Below are positions 36,621 through 49,613 of a stretch of 64,000 nucleotides of DNA, piece after piece (positions within the stretch are counted from its first letter, which is position 1; each line of letters begins with the position of its first letter). The stretch covers positions 308,236,512 through 308,300,511 of the forward strand of contig CM060846.1 of NCBI GenBank assembly GCA_030762175.1, read 5' to 3'. The notes below the pieces were generated by a model that was not told the DNA's origin, searched no databases, and saw only the letters and a program-made list of their open reading frames with translations. The position numbers were made by a program, and so were the translations under genes. The stretch comes from Metallyticus violacea. Lineage: Eukaryota > Arthropoda > Insecta > Mantodea > Metallyticidae.

Positions 36621-36944
36621 CCTGTTTTACAAAGCAACAACAACCTTTTAGCATAACAATGAGAGGATTATACAAAACTCTAACAGTCAACATCAAAGTT
36701 GCGACTTAATTCTTAATAATATTTTTTTTAGCTTAAAAGACCTAATATTATGAAAGAAATTACTAGGTTTTTATATATTTCCTCGTTTAATACAGGGTAT
36801 GTAAATGAAAAATGTTAATAGCAGTTTTATCACCATACATGGACGCAATATTACCAACCGCAGGAACTATCCAAGTTTCCCTAAAGTTATCAGCAGTTTG
36901 CTTTTCTTGCTAACTGAGGGTCAGTTTTCAAGTCACAGGAGTTG

Positions 36945-37065
36945 GAAGCTTTCTGTGTGCTTCGCTTTGAGATGTCCAAATATGTGGTTACAGTGTAGCG
37001 TGAGTTTCATGCACAGTTTGAAAAAGAAGCAACATAGCCAGGTGGTAATTACCTTCCAAGGGTCC
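36945..37065 (+). mobile_element. N-terminal piece of a second DUF4817-type transposase
   Basis: One plus frame reads EAFCVLRFEMSKYVVTV, an in-frame TAG, then REFHAQFEKEAT. This matches the usual start of this transposase class (a CVL.FA...S...VQR.FR..F pattern), with TAG where a Gln codon is normal. It starts after the catalytic-domain piece at 36.5 kb on the same strand, so it belongs to another copy or a rearranged one. A longer open frame at 36805-37158 runs in a different phase and is spurious. Confidence 0.55.
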
Positions 37066-37679
37066 ATGCACAGAAGTGCTTTGAACATAAAACATGCCAA
37101 TCTTTGCATTACACAGAATAATCGTTTTCAAATTATATACATTGTACAATATAATTAATTGTATATATGAGACATGTTGTAGTACTTGTCATATTGTAAT
37201 GTGAGACATACATTATAAAGTACTCATTCATAGGATCATTCTACTTACATCCATTAAAATATTTATTATGTGCATTACTTTTTCAAACTATATGGAATTT
37301 ATTTTGCATATCATAGTTAACATATTATCAAAAAAAAAAAAAACACTTTTTCATTTATAAATGCTTATAGAGAGGAAAATGCCTTGTTACATAGGTATTC
37401 TGTACGAGTATATTAGAGCTTTGTTCATCACCAGATAATAACGATATTAAATCGTTTGGGAGGAAAGAAAATAATCTTATGCATATATAATGAACTCCTT
37501 TTTGATAACGTAAATATCTACGAATATAAGTGATTTGTCATTATGTATTTGCATATTTTTAGAAAAAGTTATTTATTTTTAACATTCAACACATAGTAGA
37601 AAGCACTTATACTTACAACGAAATGCCAAAATATTATTTTTTTGAAGAAGCTCTTATATGAAGTTCCGTTGTTACCATC
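37066..37679. other. Unique AT-rich DNA
   Basis: Nothing was recognised. A short A run lies at about 37331-37343. Confidence 0.4.
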
Positions 37680-37905
37680 ATACACATATATATTTGATTT
37701 GCCTCTTTCGTATTACAAAACTTGCTTGCTTTGAACCAACTGCCTACAACTATTAATACATATTTCTTAATTTAGATAGTGATCTGAGAGTATGGATAAA
37801 ATTACAGTTTTGGTATATTATATTCGACATATATTCCCAATTTACATATTTATCAACTTGGAGACCTAGAAACTTGACAGCATTGGTCTGTTCTAATAGC
37901 TGTAT
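37680..37905 (-). mobile_element. Reverse-transcriptase thumb remnant of a jockey/RTE-like LINE
   Basis: The minus strand has an open stretch at 37753-37905 reading EQTNAVKFLGLQVDKYVNW followed by FIHTLRSLSKL. The KFLGxxxDxxxxW pattern with a downstream LR.L is the conserved block just after the RT catalytic core in jockey, RTE and related LINEs. After the stop, QSKQVL-like sequence to 37680 may be a frameshifted continuation. No other part of the element was found. Confidence 0.6.
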
Positions 37906-39235
37906 ATTAATTCACACATGTAGACTGGGACCTGGCAAGTTATATCTTATAAATTTTAAAAACGGAAAGAGTGTGAGAAGCGCTTAAGCGAATTCAAGCA
38001 GGGAATTGGGCATGCCAAAAACGACCGTGTGAAAGGTATTAGGAGAGCCGCTATGTTTTAAACTGTAAAGTATATGATTAGTGCTAAATTTGCAAGTAGA
38101 TCTTTGTTTGGGGTTTCGTTAACGTCTCTTTACCTGATTTTTAATCTACTCGGGTTGCATCATGGAAGTTCCACGCTAGAAACATTCTGAAATGCAGGAT
38201 GCAGTAACATTGACACAAGCATCCGGTTGCCATAAACTGTAGGTACTATCAGCTTTTGTTATTCTTGTGTGGTGCGTCCTTTTTAACCAGTGCACGAAAC
38301 TTACGCTGCACTTTAATCATAAATCAAAACTGAGCACAAGAAAACCTTCTCCAACTGCGACGCCATCTTGGAAACTGGCTCCGAGGCCCCGCAGTAAACA
38401 TGAAAAGGGACCTGCTGGTAGACCATGAGAAACTTGGATAGTTTCCACTTCTGATTGCGTGTGTGTAACATGATAAATAAATGTTTTGCTCAATTTTGAA
38501 CCCGCACCTTTGTATTCCATGTATTAGCAATATGAATATGCAGATTTCTTTCCATGTTGTTATGAGATTGTATATTACAAATTTCTATGAATACAAGTAA
38601 TATTGTACCTGTAAACAAAAATACTAAAATCTGAACTTTACTTCGTATGGCGATTAAAAGTGCAATTCTTTAGCAATTTTGGGAAAAAAAATTCTTTCTA
38701 GGTCTAAAGGAAGCTAAAATTAAACTATATGAAAATTTTCGGATTTTCGCAGTTAAATACAAGTTTGACTCAAGAGAAAATTATGAGCTTGAAGGAACGA
38801 ACGTGGCAATGTGCGGATTTTGAGATTTTTGAGATGAATGTAACGAAATATATAATATATATTGTTTTCATTATTGAAATACTACAGTATAATAAATATA
38901 TCTTGAAAGTCATTCTGGATAGACTTTATAAACAATTAAACAATGACCATTCAATAAATTAAGGACGAAGAAAACATCAAAAAGTTTAGCTGAATATTAT
39001 TATATAAACTGACGCATTTTATTTACAAAATTTTATAACGTTTTTAAAGTAATATACAAATATGCATATTAATTTCTCAAAAGAATTCATTAACGAAATA
39101 GGCGAGGGAAACCCCCTCTATGTAATAGGGCAGAGCTCAGCGCGGTTTTTTATGTTTCCGCAATATGAAACCCCTCAGTTTCATATATTTCTCGGTAAGT
39201 TACATGGGTTTGCCATGTAGAAGCATTGCAATACA
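37906..39235. other. Unique AT-rich DNA
   Basis: No gene or repeat was recognised. Confidence 0.4.
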
Positions 39236-39240
39236 TATTA

Positions 39241-40000
39241 GGGCAGTCTGAAAATGTCTCCGCACAACAATAAAGTACGGGAGTTTTTACTTTGAACTTT
39301 ATTTTTATTTTTCAACATAATCTCCTTTAAGATCAATACATTTATTCCAGCAATGTTCCAGTGCCATTATCGCTCTACAGCTGCAGTCGCCTCCTGATTC
39401 ATTGAGGAAGAGTTTGAGCTTTTGAAACAGATAGAAGTCGTAGGAAGTCACATGTGGGGAGTAGAGTGGATACTTCAACAATTTGTACTACAAAACTCTC
39501 AATCTTGTGAGTAGGTGCATTGCCTTGATCACCAAGGCGATTTTTCTTGAAACTTTTTTTATCTAGTTTGTTTTAAGTATTGCAATAGTAATCTTCGGTT
39601 TTACCCTTCTGAATACAACGAATTACTAAAATTCCTTTAGCGCCCTAAAGATTGTTGCCAAACCGAATTTGTTTTCTTGGGGCACTGAACCATTAATTTT
39701 CATTCAGTGTTTGATTCCGGCGTGTGATGGTGGAACCAAATCTCATTCACAGTTAACAGTTTATGCAGAAAATTAGTCCTGTTGCCGTTGAAACGCTCCA
39801 AACATTGTTGTAATATTTTTATACAAATACGGTTTTGATCCAACGCGGCACTCATCTTGCGCAAGACTTTTACCTCCATGTGAAATGCCTATACCTATAA
39901 CGATTTCACGTTTTTTATTCTTCACTTATCTAATATATCATGTATTTGTTCAATGTATTCTGTTGCTGTTTGTTTTGTAAGTGTCATTTTTCAAGTCATG
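39241..40000 (-). mobile_element. Mariner-family transposon remnant (irritans-like)
   Basis: Reading the minus strand from about 39990, broken frames give DQNRICIKILQQCLERFNGN, then LLTVNEIWFHHHTPESN (first catalytic Asp replaced by Asn), QDNAPAHK-equivalent sequence near 39510-39540, YPLYSPHVTSYDFYLFQKLK (about 39425-39485) and ALEHCWNKCIDLKGDYVEK near the end. These are the landmark blocks of mariner transposases in the correct order. There are multiple frameshifts and stops. The 3' boundary at GGGCAGTCTGAAAATGTC (39241), preceded by TA, may be the terminal inverted repeat; its partner was not found. Confidence 0.8.
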
Positions 40001-40561
40001 TTAAAATTCAGCAGCACAATTTTATTCCTTTAAAATGCAGGAGAAGAGTTCTGAAACATTTATAAATTTGGTATAATTTTATTTGGCGTTAAACCGTATT
40101 TTACAAAGAACCAGGATAATACATGTTTTATATTTTATGGAGCATCACAATATGTTTGCTTTAGAATTCTGTAATAAATAAACTATTTGAAACAATGATT
40201 TGTTGTTTCAAATGGATACTCAAGACAGATGTACCAACGTAAATAATTATCTCCTCAATTGCATGACTATCTATTATCCAGGCCGAGGATTTTTCAAACC
40301 GCCGTCATACTCTTATGTGACCCGTATGGTGGAACCCTACAAACTCTTATGAAATGCAACATTCTTATTCTTTTATATTTATATTTTATTAAGGTTTATG
40401 CATTTCTGCATTGTATTACATAGTAAAATTAAAGTAGCAACTGAAAAAATGTTTTCAAAATAGTTAGCTTAGATTTTAAACTAGGAATTCTACACACTGC
40501 TTTATTTAGAACGATTATATTTTTCTTTATTTATTTAAAATGAATGATACTAGTCACAGTT

Positions 40562-41252
40562 ATATATACTCTACCTCAAATGTAGAGTATATTTGGGAGA
40601 CTAATAACCTCTATAGAAAATGTTCAAAATGCTCTCCCTCCTGTATAAGGCATAACTTAACATGTCGTCCTTGTTACTGACTGCTTGTTGGAGGGCTGGT
40701 AAATACCATTAATATCCTGTGTAATGTTGTGCCTCAGATCGTCCAATGTCTGGTGGCTTGTAGGTAAACTCTGTCTTCGAGTAACGCCATAGAATGAAGT
40801 CCGGTACTGTCAATTCAGGAGTTCTCTGTGGCTACAGGTTCTTGGAGATTATTCAGTCGTCTAAAAACTTTAAATTAGTGCTTTTGATTGGAATTGATGT
40901 ATGGCCTGTAGAACCATCTTGTTGAAAATATCCATGACATAGCTCTACATTGTCCAGTTGCTCAACAAATTAACGTGAAAATGCAGCGGTACTCTGCAGT
41001 GTACGCTGTGTAGCCAAAAGTACTGGTTGCACTAATATTGGGCGGATATTGTGTACCAAACCCCGAATTTAACTGGGTGTATGCTTCATGAATGACACGT
41101 GGATTTTGCAAGACCCAATAGCATGCGTTTCTGTGAGTTGGCATATTCGCATAAATGAAATCACGCTTCATCTGTGAATCATGTGATGGAAAATATGTCA
41201 GAATTTTGCACAATGAACGCAGTGTTGTGTTATACCTTATGCAGGAGGGAAA
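40562..41252 (-). mobile_element. DUF4817-type DDE transposon, catalytic domain and C-terminus
   Basis: Reading the minus strand: CYWVLQNPRVIHEAYTQL (about 41077-41130), sequence in the region between the first and second catalytic acidic residues, QRTPELTVPDFILW-like sequence near 40790-40850 (the SPDL-TP-DF-LWG landmark) and EGEHFEHFL-like sequence near 40630 at the C-terminal end. The block order fits the class seen at 36.1-36.6 kb. Frameshifts and stops are frequent. Only the second half of the transposase is present. Confidence 0.65.
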
Positions 41253-41259
41253 GTATTTT

Positions 41260-42064
41260 CAACATTTTTTATGGAGGTTAATTTTACCAAAGATACTCTA
41301 AATTTTGATATAATAAGTTGTGGCTTGTATTAGTCGTTTTGATAAATAAATATGTTAGTTCTATATAAATCAATTTATATTTCAGAATTAATCTATGTTC
41401 ATATACGAACATAGAATGCGTGCCTGCTTGAACATAAATAGATAGGTTTTCTCTTATGAATCACTGCTGTCTTAATAATTATTAACTGTAAAGCAATAAT
41501 CTTCTTTTCTTGAGCCATACCTTACTGAAGTGAAGCATTAACATTAAAAGGTGGTTCATGAGTTTTGATATCTTCTAATTTAAAGTTCCTTAAAGTTCTG
41601 CCCTATGAGTTAATCTACGAAAATAATACGAACATCTTGTTACATATTTAACGTACAACTTTGAATGGAATTTATGCGACGCTTGGAATTCGCTCAGGGA
41701 AGCGGAGAAATAGCTTAATATTTCAACTAACTCACATGAACAAACTTCCTAAGTTGTCATCGACCGACATCCCACTGTGCTTAGTGATAACACATTATTT
41801 TAGCTCTTGAATGTACGTGGGAAATGAACAAATATGAAAAGGGCTCCACGTAAATTTCTCTGCAACACCATGGTGCATTTATTAAGTAATGTTTAATGTT
41901 TAAAAAGTATAAATATTTTCATTTTAAATAAGTCACATAGACATATTCAAGATCCAGGCTCTATAAAAATGCAATCTTTAATTGTCTAGTAAGGCCCTCT
42001 AGCAGCAAAATTGTTAATAGTGTATGGCCCGTGATGACTTCCTGGACAAGGGTGTCTTCTTCGA

Positions 42065-42117
<53 letters not shown>

Positions 42118-44690
42118 ACCCTGCTCAAACGTATGTCTGCAATTGGCCATCATGTACATCACACGTGCTTGGGATTTGAAATATCACAATGATAAAGTAT
42201 TAAGCACATACCTATATCAAATATGAGTTAAGAAAAGTACTTGATTACCTTTATAAAAAAGAATGAGATTACACTAAGTGCTACATTGTCCACAGAAAAC
42301 GGAACTAAAATAAACGCTTTAAATGAATATTTCGGCAAAGAAAACCGACAAGTACTGCATTTAAATGTTACAAGATAATATGAAAGTAAACAGTTTGGTT
42401 ATTTTTAAAGATATCTTAATATTTATGGACAAAATCATTCATATATATAGAAGAGCAGTTTTTAATACATGTTTATATAATATTATGGAATTATAACGTT
42501 TTTTATTTTGAACTTTAAAATACACATGAAAATTGTCTCATATGTACTACACACTCTAATAATACATTTAAAATACTATTACAAAGAGAGTATAAAACGA
42601 CTTAATATATTCTGTTTATATTACAAGTTTGAATAAGTCCGTTTAGAGATTTAAAAATGTCAATTGGAAATGACGTTTTAATAAATGGAGTAACACATTT
42701 GCTTTTTATTTTTAGTATTATTTTACCACTTTTGTTACTTTAGTTCCCAATATAAATAACATAAACATAAACAATCGCTCGTCCATTATTACATTAAACA
42801 AATTTCATTTAACGTTACCAATATGGTAATATTCAAGTTGTCATATTTCTACAATTTAACAAATGGACTCAACTTTCGTACTAATTTAATTTAGCACTTC
42901 CCGTTAGTGTCACAGCAAAGTATTTACACTCGAAATGTAATCCTGAGAATTTGGCGTAAAACAGTTAAATTACCTTACAAAACCAGAGATAGAGAAATTT
43001 CACCAGTTATACTTTTAAATTGTTTTGGCAATATAAATATGGAAATATCTAAAAGGGTTATACTCGAAAATGGACAAAACAAATTGCTATATCTTTGAAT
43101 ATTCTACGTTGTATACATTGAAATAATAAGTACAATGAAATTCTTTCCTAACACATTTTTAATAAATTATAATAAAATTAAACCTAAATAACCTTAAGCA
43201 CCTAATGTTGCATTTAAATGGCAATACCTTTGAAATTAAATTTTTAGATAAATTCCAGCAAAAACAAACAAAGAAACATGTTTCAATTCATGCCTGTAAA
43301 ATACTCGCAATACCTGGAAAATGCACAACATCTGGACTACCTGGGTCACGGTATGCAAATGTGGAATTGATACCGACCTTAAAATATTTTGAAGTAGCCT
43401 CGGGCAGGGGACACCGTTGATAGACAATGAATGTTACAATCTATCTGAGTAATGGCGGCTCCTGTCTGATGCTGCCACTTTTTAAGCCAGCAATTCTACC
43501 GAAAATCTTTGAACCAGCTGGAGCGAAAATTGGCATATGATACGGGAAGGATGACGTCACTAGGCTAAAAAGGTCATAGAGATCGGCTTTTCATGCAGTA
43601 GAAATAGCTGAAATATACATGAGTTTTTGGTTTTATTTTCTTGTAATATTCAACAAGCGTGACGTTAAAAAATAAATATATATTTATAGCATTTTTAAAA
43701 AGTTGGGCGAATTTTAATGTCAATATAAGACCTATTGAGTAATTTACACTGCCGACTGAGCTGAAAATAATTGTAGGCTGCCTTAAACTTTATTTTCTAT
43801 GCAAGGTATAAGTGTTACGAATTTATTGAATTTGGCCTAGATGGTTAATCTTTTCTGTTTGCATTATTACAAAGCAAAGCGTTTTGATTACACGAAGAGA
43901 AAGTTAGTGAGTGAGTCAGTAAACGAGTCACAGTGATAAGACTATTGATGTTTACTAGTAAAATTTGCCTGTTTGCTCTGCACAATAGTACTTAAAAGAA
44001 TAGCATATATTATATTTTATAATTTACATTTAACTCATGATTTATATTTTTTTCGCAAATACCGCAATACATAAAAGACAGGGTTTTGCAGAAAATTTAA
44101 TCATCTTGGATATAAAATATATGCACTCAATCTCTTTTAAAGATACGAGGCATGAGCGTGAATCGAGAACAAGTATATTTGGTACAAATGCGGGGTGGTA
44201 TAGGATATACTCAGCACATAAACGCAGGCCACAATTTTTAATGTCAGAGACCGAACAGAAATTTTGGGATGGTGTATTGAAAAAGGAAATATTCTTATGT
44301 TAACTTTCTTTCTGGATCGCTTTAACTTGATATTTTATAGGTTTGTGCAATTTTCTCACGGTGAATATTTTAGCAATTTCAAATATTTTAGGATGAAAGG
44401 CGTTAAATAGCATTTTCCCTAGAGGCTCGGTCTGAGGAAGCAAAAATGGTAAAATTGTAAATGGATGGATTTTGATCATACTGCATTGATATTGTCTCAC
44501 CAATATATTTTAGCACATTCTTGTACGGAGATCGTACTGATAGATCAGATATGCAGAATACAGATAGAGAATACCACTTAAGTTTACTCAAAATGAGGTG
44601 GGACATAAAAATGTATATATCATTAAAATGCGCTAGAAAGTGTTTCGATTAAAAATGAGATTAGCACTTAACACTGTAAAATACTACTAA
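41260..44690. other. 3.4 kb of unique AT-rich DNA
   Basis: There is no recognised element except the (ATT)n microsatellite annotated separately. Short open frames (for example 42907-43098, 43205-43420 and 44037-44303) have no recognised features. Confidence 0.45.
42066..42115. repeat. (ATT)n microsatellite
   Basis: Perfect ATT trinucleotides, about 16 units. Confidence 0.97.
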
Positions 44691-44765
44691 AAAGATATTT
44701 CGAGCCGTTGTGCCAGCTCTTGTTCGCGACGCGAGACTATAAAGACTACGGTGGGCGGTACACTT

Positions 44766-44893
44766 CAGCAACTAGGATACCGTGAAAGTAATTCAGAGGG
44801 CTCGCAGGGCATCCAACATAGGTTAAGCAAACCAACTGGTTGCTAGTGAGGGAAAAATTGAAGGAAAATATTTAGGCCCGGAGGGGTGCGAAC
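44766..44893 (+). repeat. 5' UTR block of the L1-like element (direct copy of an inverted pair)
   Basis: The block includes GATACCGTGAAAGTAATTCA, GGGCATCCAACATAGGTTAA, CAACTGGTTGCTAGTGAGGG and TTTAGGCCCGGAGGGGTGCG. The same blocks occur in reverse orientation at 50227-50355. It lies upstream of ORF1 and is less AT-rich than its flanks, as expected for an internal-promoter region. Confidence 0.8.
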
Positions 44894-45046
44894 CTTTCAG
44901 TCCGCTGCAGAGTAGCGTGGAGTACAGACGTAACAGTTGACTGCGTTTCGTTTTGTGCCATTCAATTTTGTCAGTTTCTTCTTAGTTAAATTTTTTCTTC
45001 ACATTTCCTTTGCGACACTTTCATAGTTGTCTATCAAATTTTAATT

Positions 45047-46044
45047 ATGAACAAGATCACACGAGTAAACACTTTGAAAGCTGCCTTCGATAAAAGTAAG
45101 CCTCGGCCTACGCCATTAGATATACATCTCTGGTTGGATACCACCCTACGTATAGCCGAGGATCAATTGGACACACTTCAATTAATTGGTAAGCAAAATG
45201 CAATATTTATCAAGTTACACAGTAGAGTGATTTTCGAACAGTTGTTAAATGTACATCAAGGCACAACTCCCTTTGTAACTGAAGACGTGTGACTTCCGTA
45301 ACAATTAGTGATGCCAGTGCAGAATATACCCATGCCCATGTGTTTAATTTACCCCCGGAATTATCAAATGATAAAATATGCCAAGGATTACAGGTATACG
45401 GGCTCTGTAATTAAAATTGAAAATGAATATTGGTCTCTTGGATAAGTATCGTGTGCAAAATGGAATTCATTCTATTCAAATTGATTTGAAAAAACTTATT
45501 CCATCTAATTTGATGATTGCTGGTCAGAAGGCTTACATTAGTTACGCAGGGCAACCACCCATGTGTAATACGTGTGGAGAAACCACTCATTTCCGTGATC
45601 GTTGTCCTTACAAGAAATTTACTTCAAAGATCCCACAAGTACCTCGTCCAACATTAATGAGTGAAATATTCTCTCAGGAAAATAATTATTACTCCTCAGG
45701 AATCTTCTGCTTCCAGCCCCATTCAATCTGACCAGCAGGCAGACGCTCTCCCCCCTTCCGAGCCCGCCTCTCCCTTGGAACCTATGAATCCGACCTTGCT
45801 GTTGTCACAACGGCATGACATACCTCCCTTATCCCCACCTGCTAGTAACACTGACCAGGTAGCTACTGCACCATTGTATGAAGAGGAGATAAACATAGGT
45901 CCAAATGCAAAGAAACAAAAAGTACGCGAAAGATCCCAATCTATGGCGACACCTTTGCATGACTTTGATACTCTGACTTTACTCAATAATAAACCAGCGA
46001 TTTCACCCCAAAATCCGCGATTACAGGGTGGCTTATCTTCTTAA
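45047..46044 (+). pseudogene. L1-like ORF1 (nucleic-acid-binding protein), frameshifted
   Basis: The first frame starts at the ATG at 45047 and ends at 45291. The homologous reading continues in another frame as HVFNLPPELSNDKI (an RRM-like region), then again in the frame of 45417-45731 with HSIQIDLKKLIPSNLMIAG. That frame contains the zinc knuckle CNTCGETTHFRDRC (45563-45604), a C-x2-C-x4-H-x4-C pattern. A Pro/Ser-rich acidic tail follows in a further frame (45661-46044) ending at TAA. ORF1 proteins of this group bind element RNA and act as nucleic-acid chaperones. Three frame changes mean that no functional protein is made. Confidence 0.8.
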
Positions 46045-46223
46045 CGTCATTTTAACAGTGACGGAGCTGGGCAATCTCTGCCGTTATCTGAAAGTCCTAC
46101 TGAGCCTATGTCGGAGGACACGCCTCATGCAACCTTAGAACTCCCGCTTGGAGAATACTTTCTTACTACTGTCCTCTAACTGTTTATTCTTTTAATTGTT
46201 ATTAGACTAACTTGCCCCTCTTT

Positions 46224-46900
46224 ATGTCACAGGCATATAAAATTCTTACCCTGAATATTAGTAATATCCAAACTCCTGAAAAATTTCGTCTTCTTGCAAA
46301 AACTTTGCATTCCTCGATATTGACATTGCTCTTCTTCAGGAGGCAAAGTCTCCCTTTATAACTCGCTTATATGGATATAATGCTGGAATTAATACTGATT
46401 TTGTTTCCCGTGGTACTGCCATATTGCTTAAAGATCACTTGCAATATACGGATGTGCGTATGACTGCAAATTTTAGGGGTATCAGCCTTATCCTAGGGAA
46501 TCTCAATATTATCAATGTGTATGGTCCTTCTGGCACCCATATGCGGAAGGAAAGACAATTTTTTTTTTTTTTTTGCTGAAGAAGTAGCTTTTTTGTTTTC
46601 TAATTCTCCTCATGTGTTATTAGGTGGCGATTTTAATAGTTTTATCTCCTAAAGATTGCACAGGGGTTTACTTGCCTTGTCCTGAATTTTTAGATTTAGT
46701 TCATCGACTTCAGTTACGCTATACATGGGAAGTCGTGAATCGTGATCGTCCGCTTTACACATTTCAACGCAATCTCTCGGGAGCACGACTGGATCGTATT
46801 TATGTTGATCGCGCTCTTTGTATTAGTACTGTGGATATATGTCCGATAGAGCACTCTGATCATTCTGGATATCTTACTTCCATTACGCTACCTGCGTCCT
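46224..46900 (+). pseudogene. L1-like ORF2, endonuclease domain
   Basis: The start at ATG 46224 gives MSQAYKILTLNISNIQTPEK, the usual APE-endonuclease opening. One frameshift near 46312 leads to DIDIALLQEAKSP (catalytic QE), then SRGTAILLKD and NIINVYGPSGTHMRKER. A T-run expansion at about 46559-46575 follows, then LLGGDFNSF (GGDFN at 46623-46637). Another frame change leads to PKDCTG, LDRIYVDRAL and EHSDHSGY (catalytic SDH, about 46851-46870). All hallmark residues can still be read, but across four frames. The domain nicks target DNA to prime reverse transcription. Confidence 0.85.
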
Positions 46901-48662
46901 CTGCATCATATGGTCGTGGTTACTGGAAGCTTAATGTGCAGATTCTTTCTGACAAAGATGTTCAGGAACTCTTTGCAGAGCGGTGGCGATATTGGACTTA
47001 TCAGCAACGATTTTACTCTACTAAACTGGAATGGTGGCTTGTCATCAAAACAAAGATAAAACGGTTTCTTCAATATGTGTCTGGTGATAAATACCGCAGA
47101 AAACAGTGTTATCGACAGTTTCTTTATGGAGTATTGCGAAATTTGTACAGTCGCCCTGTGATTGATACACATTGTAGTATTGAGATAAAAAGAATTAAAG
47201 CTCGGATTCTTAAACTTCAACTGGACGATTTGAGGAGCACTCAGGTGCGTTCCCGAGCTACGTTCATTCATATGGAATCTCCGTCCATATATCATCATGT
47301 CCGTGAACAACTGCGTGCCAAGCGTAAACGTATTCATAGCATTCACAATGGCTTCCATGGCTCTGTAAGTAGCCAAATGGATATCCGTTCTGTTGTGTTT
47401 GAATATTTTCAGAAGCTATATTCTGATTTCACACCTGACAAACTCCTTGGTACAGAGGAAATTACGGTGCAAACCTCTTGTAGGCCCAGTGATAATATTC
47501 CTCCTTTTACCATGGCGGAACTGCAAGCAACTTTAGTTGCCTGTCCTCGAAATAAATCACCTGGAGTAGATGGAGAATTTCACTCTGCATTTTAGCCGTT
47601 GCTGAAGGATGCACTTCTTGCAATTTTCAACGAGCTACTGTGTATCACCTTGATTCCCTCTGCATTTGTCCATGGTATATTGGTCCTTGTACCTAAATGT
47701 AGCCATCCCAATATTGCACAGGACTTTCGTCCTTAAACAATGCTCAATACTGATTATAAAATGTTCATGCGTTGTATTAAATATCGCTTATCACCAATGA
47801 TTGCTGATATTCTTGTACCGGTACAACAGTCCATTCGACGTGGAGGCAACATACTGTATGCCCTGTGTGCTCTTCGTGACGATTTTAGCGACACCCATAT
47901 TTCGCGCGTTGAGAAACTTTTGATCCCCTTGGACTTTGACCATGCATTTGACCGGGTGAAACATAGTTATTTAATTAAAACTATGGTGCACTTAGGTATC
48001 CCTGATACATACTGCTACCTCATTCGCAATATATTAAAATCAGCTACTTCCAAAATTTTAGTGAACGGCTATTTCACTCATTCCTTTTCCTGTGAGAGCA
48101 TGTCAGACAGTGTTGTCCGATGGCTATGCACTTGTTTGTGATGTCCATTGAACCCCTCCCAAGAAAATTACAACATTGCCTTCGCTCTGATGGTCACTCT
48201 CTTATTAGAGCATTTGCTGATGATGTCACTTTGCTGATCTCACGTGGTTCTCTTCTTCCCCATATTCACGAAATTGTGAATAGTTATTGTAGAGATTCTG
48301 GAGCGATCCTCAATGTGTATAAATCAAGATATATGCTCGTTGGCTCTACTTCTATAGTCCCACCTTCGTGGATATCTATGGCTTCAGTCGTTAACATAGT
48401 GGGTATTACGTTTTTATCCACGCTACCGGCGATGATTCAATATAATTGGAACTGTGTTATTAACAGTGTTCGTAAAGTTCTTCAAGAGCATCAATTTCGT
48501 TCCCTTAATTTGTTACAACGTGTTCATTTTGATAATATATTCTCACTATCCAAAGTATGGTTTGTGAGTCAGGTTCTGCCATTACCATCCATCTTTGGCG
48601 TTAAGTTGAAATCAGCTACAGGATGGTTTATTTGGAAAGGTTTTTTTGTTACGAGTGCTTAG
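46901..48662 (+). pseudogene. L1-like ORF2, reverse-transcriptase domain
   Basis: A long open stretch (to 47595) covers the linker and RT entry (CPRNKSPGVDG). TAG at 47593 and TAA at 47735 interrupt it, the second where FRPIT is usual. Then come LNTDYKMFMRCIKYRLSPMI, motif A LDFDHAFDRV (47928-47957) and, after a frame change, RQCCPMAMHLF (48105-48137), where RQGCP is normal. Motif C FADDVTLL (48213-48236) is intact. The palm Asp residues of motifs A and C therefore survive while motif B carries Gly to Cys. A downstream frame runs to 48662. Confidence 0.88.
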
Positions 48663-49278
48663 AAATCAACTCGCACTTCCAACCTCTGAAGGAGGTCTAA
48701 ATGCAATTGATCCACAGGCGAAAACTGATTGTCTGTTTCTCTGGACAAACTGGGCACACCTAGGAGACTATGGCGATTCTTATAGTCATCAGTTTCTCAC
48801 CCAGTGGTTGTCGGAACATCGTCTCAAGAATCCAGATCTTCGAGGGTTGCCGATTCAGGCACCCCAGGTTAAGAAGCTACTTTAGTTAATCGCATACTGT
48901 CCTGTCGACCTACATGGCCAACCACCGAAGACTAGAGACTTGTATACTGCCTGGATATTTCAACTGCCGGCTTCCAAAGTAGTTCTCCAACACCCAGTAT
49001 ACAACTGGCGCCGAATCTGGTCCAACATTCGACATCCTGCACTCAACACTTACCAACGGAGAGTCTGGTACCAACTGGTGAATAATATCTTCCCTACAAA
49101 TGAGTGTCTGCATCTTATTGGAATGAAGATATCTCCTAACTGTGAAGCTTGCGGCCTTCAAGATACAATACTCCATCGTTTAGAATGTGACGCTGCTGCA
49201 TCAGCATGGCGGAGGGTACAGGCCAAGATCCTCCGAATCCTGGAAGTCTCTGAGAAATGTTTTGAACCCATTATTTGA
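48640..49278 (+). pseudogene. L1-like ORF2, C-terminal region with zinc finger
   Basis: After a frame change the homologous reading continues as RVLRNQLALPTSEGGLNAID (48650-48710 region), is broken by a stop at about 48883, and resumes as VYNWRRIWSNIRHPALNT, RRVWYQLVNNIFPTNECL and the finger CEACGLQDTILHRLEC (49141-49188). The last pattern, C-x2-C-x7-H-x3-C, matches the zf-RVT-type C-terminus of L1-like ORF2. The reading ends at 49278, with a further frame beyond. Confidence 0.82.
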
Positions 49279-49613
49279 CATTTCCAGTATTTAGTTGGTC
49301 CTCAGTAGCTCAACGAATGGCAGTGTTGCGATGTATTGGGCAATATTTACTCAAGTTTGAAGATTTAATTAAAAAAACAAAACAAAAAAAAGTCCCCCAG
49401 ATCTGTCCTTGTGAACATCGCATACGGTACTATGAGTCTCAAATTTGTCTCATATGCGTGCAATTGTTACTCCCGTTCGTGGTTCTGTTCTGCACACGCG
49501 TCCATTGCGTTTGAACTTCAAATTCTCGGTTTTCCAATACCACTTCAAAATCACTTTGCGTTGTTCAAACGATAATATGGCTCCGTTTTGTTATAGCAAC
49601 GCTAACATAACGT

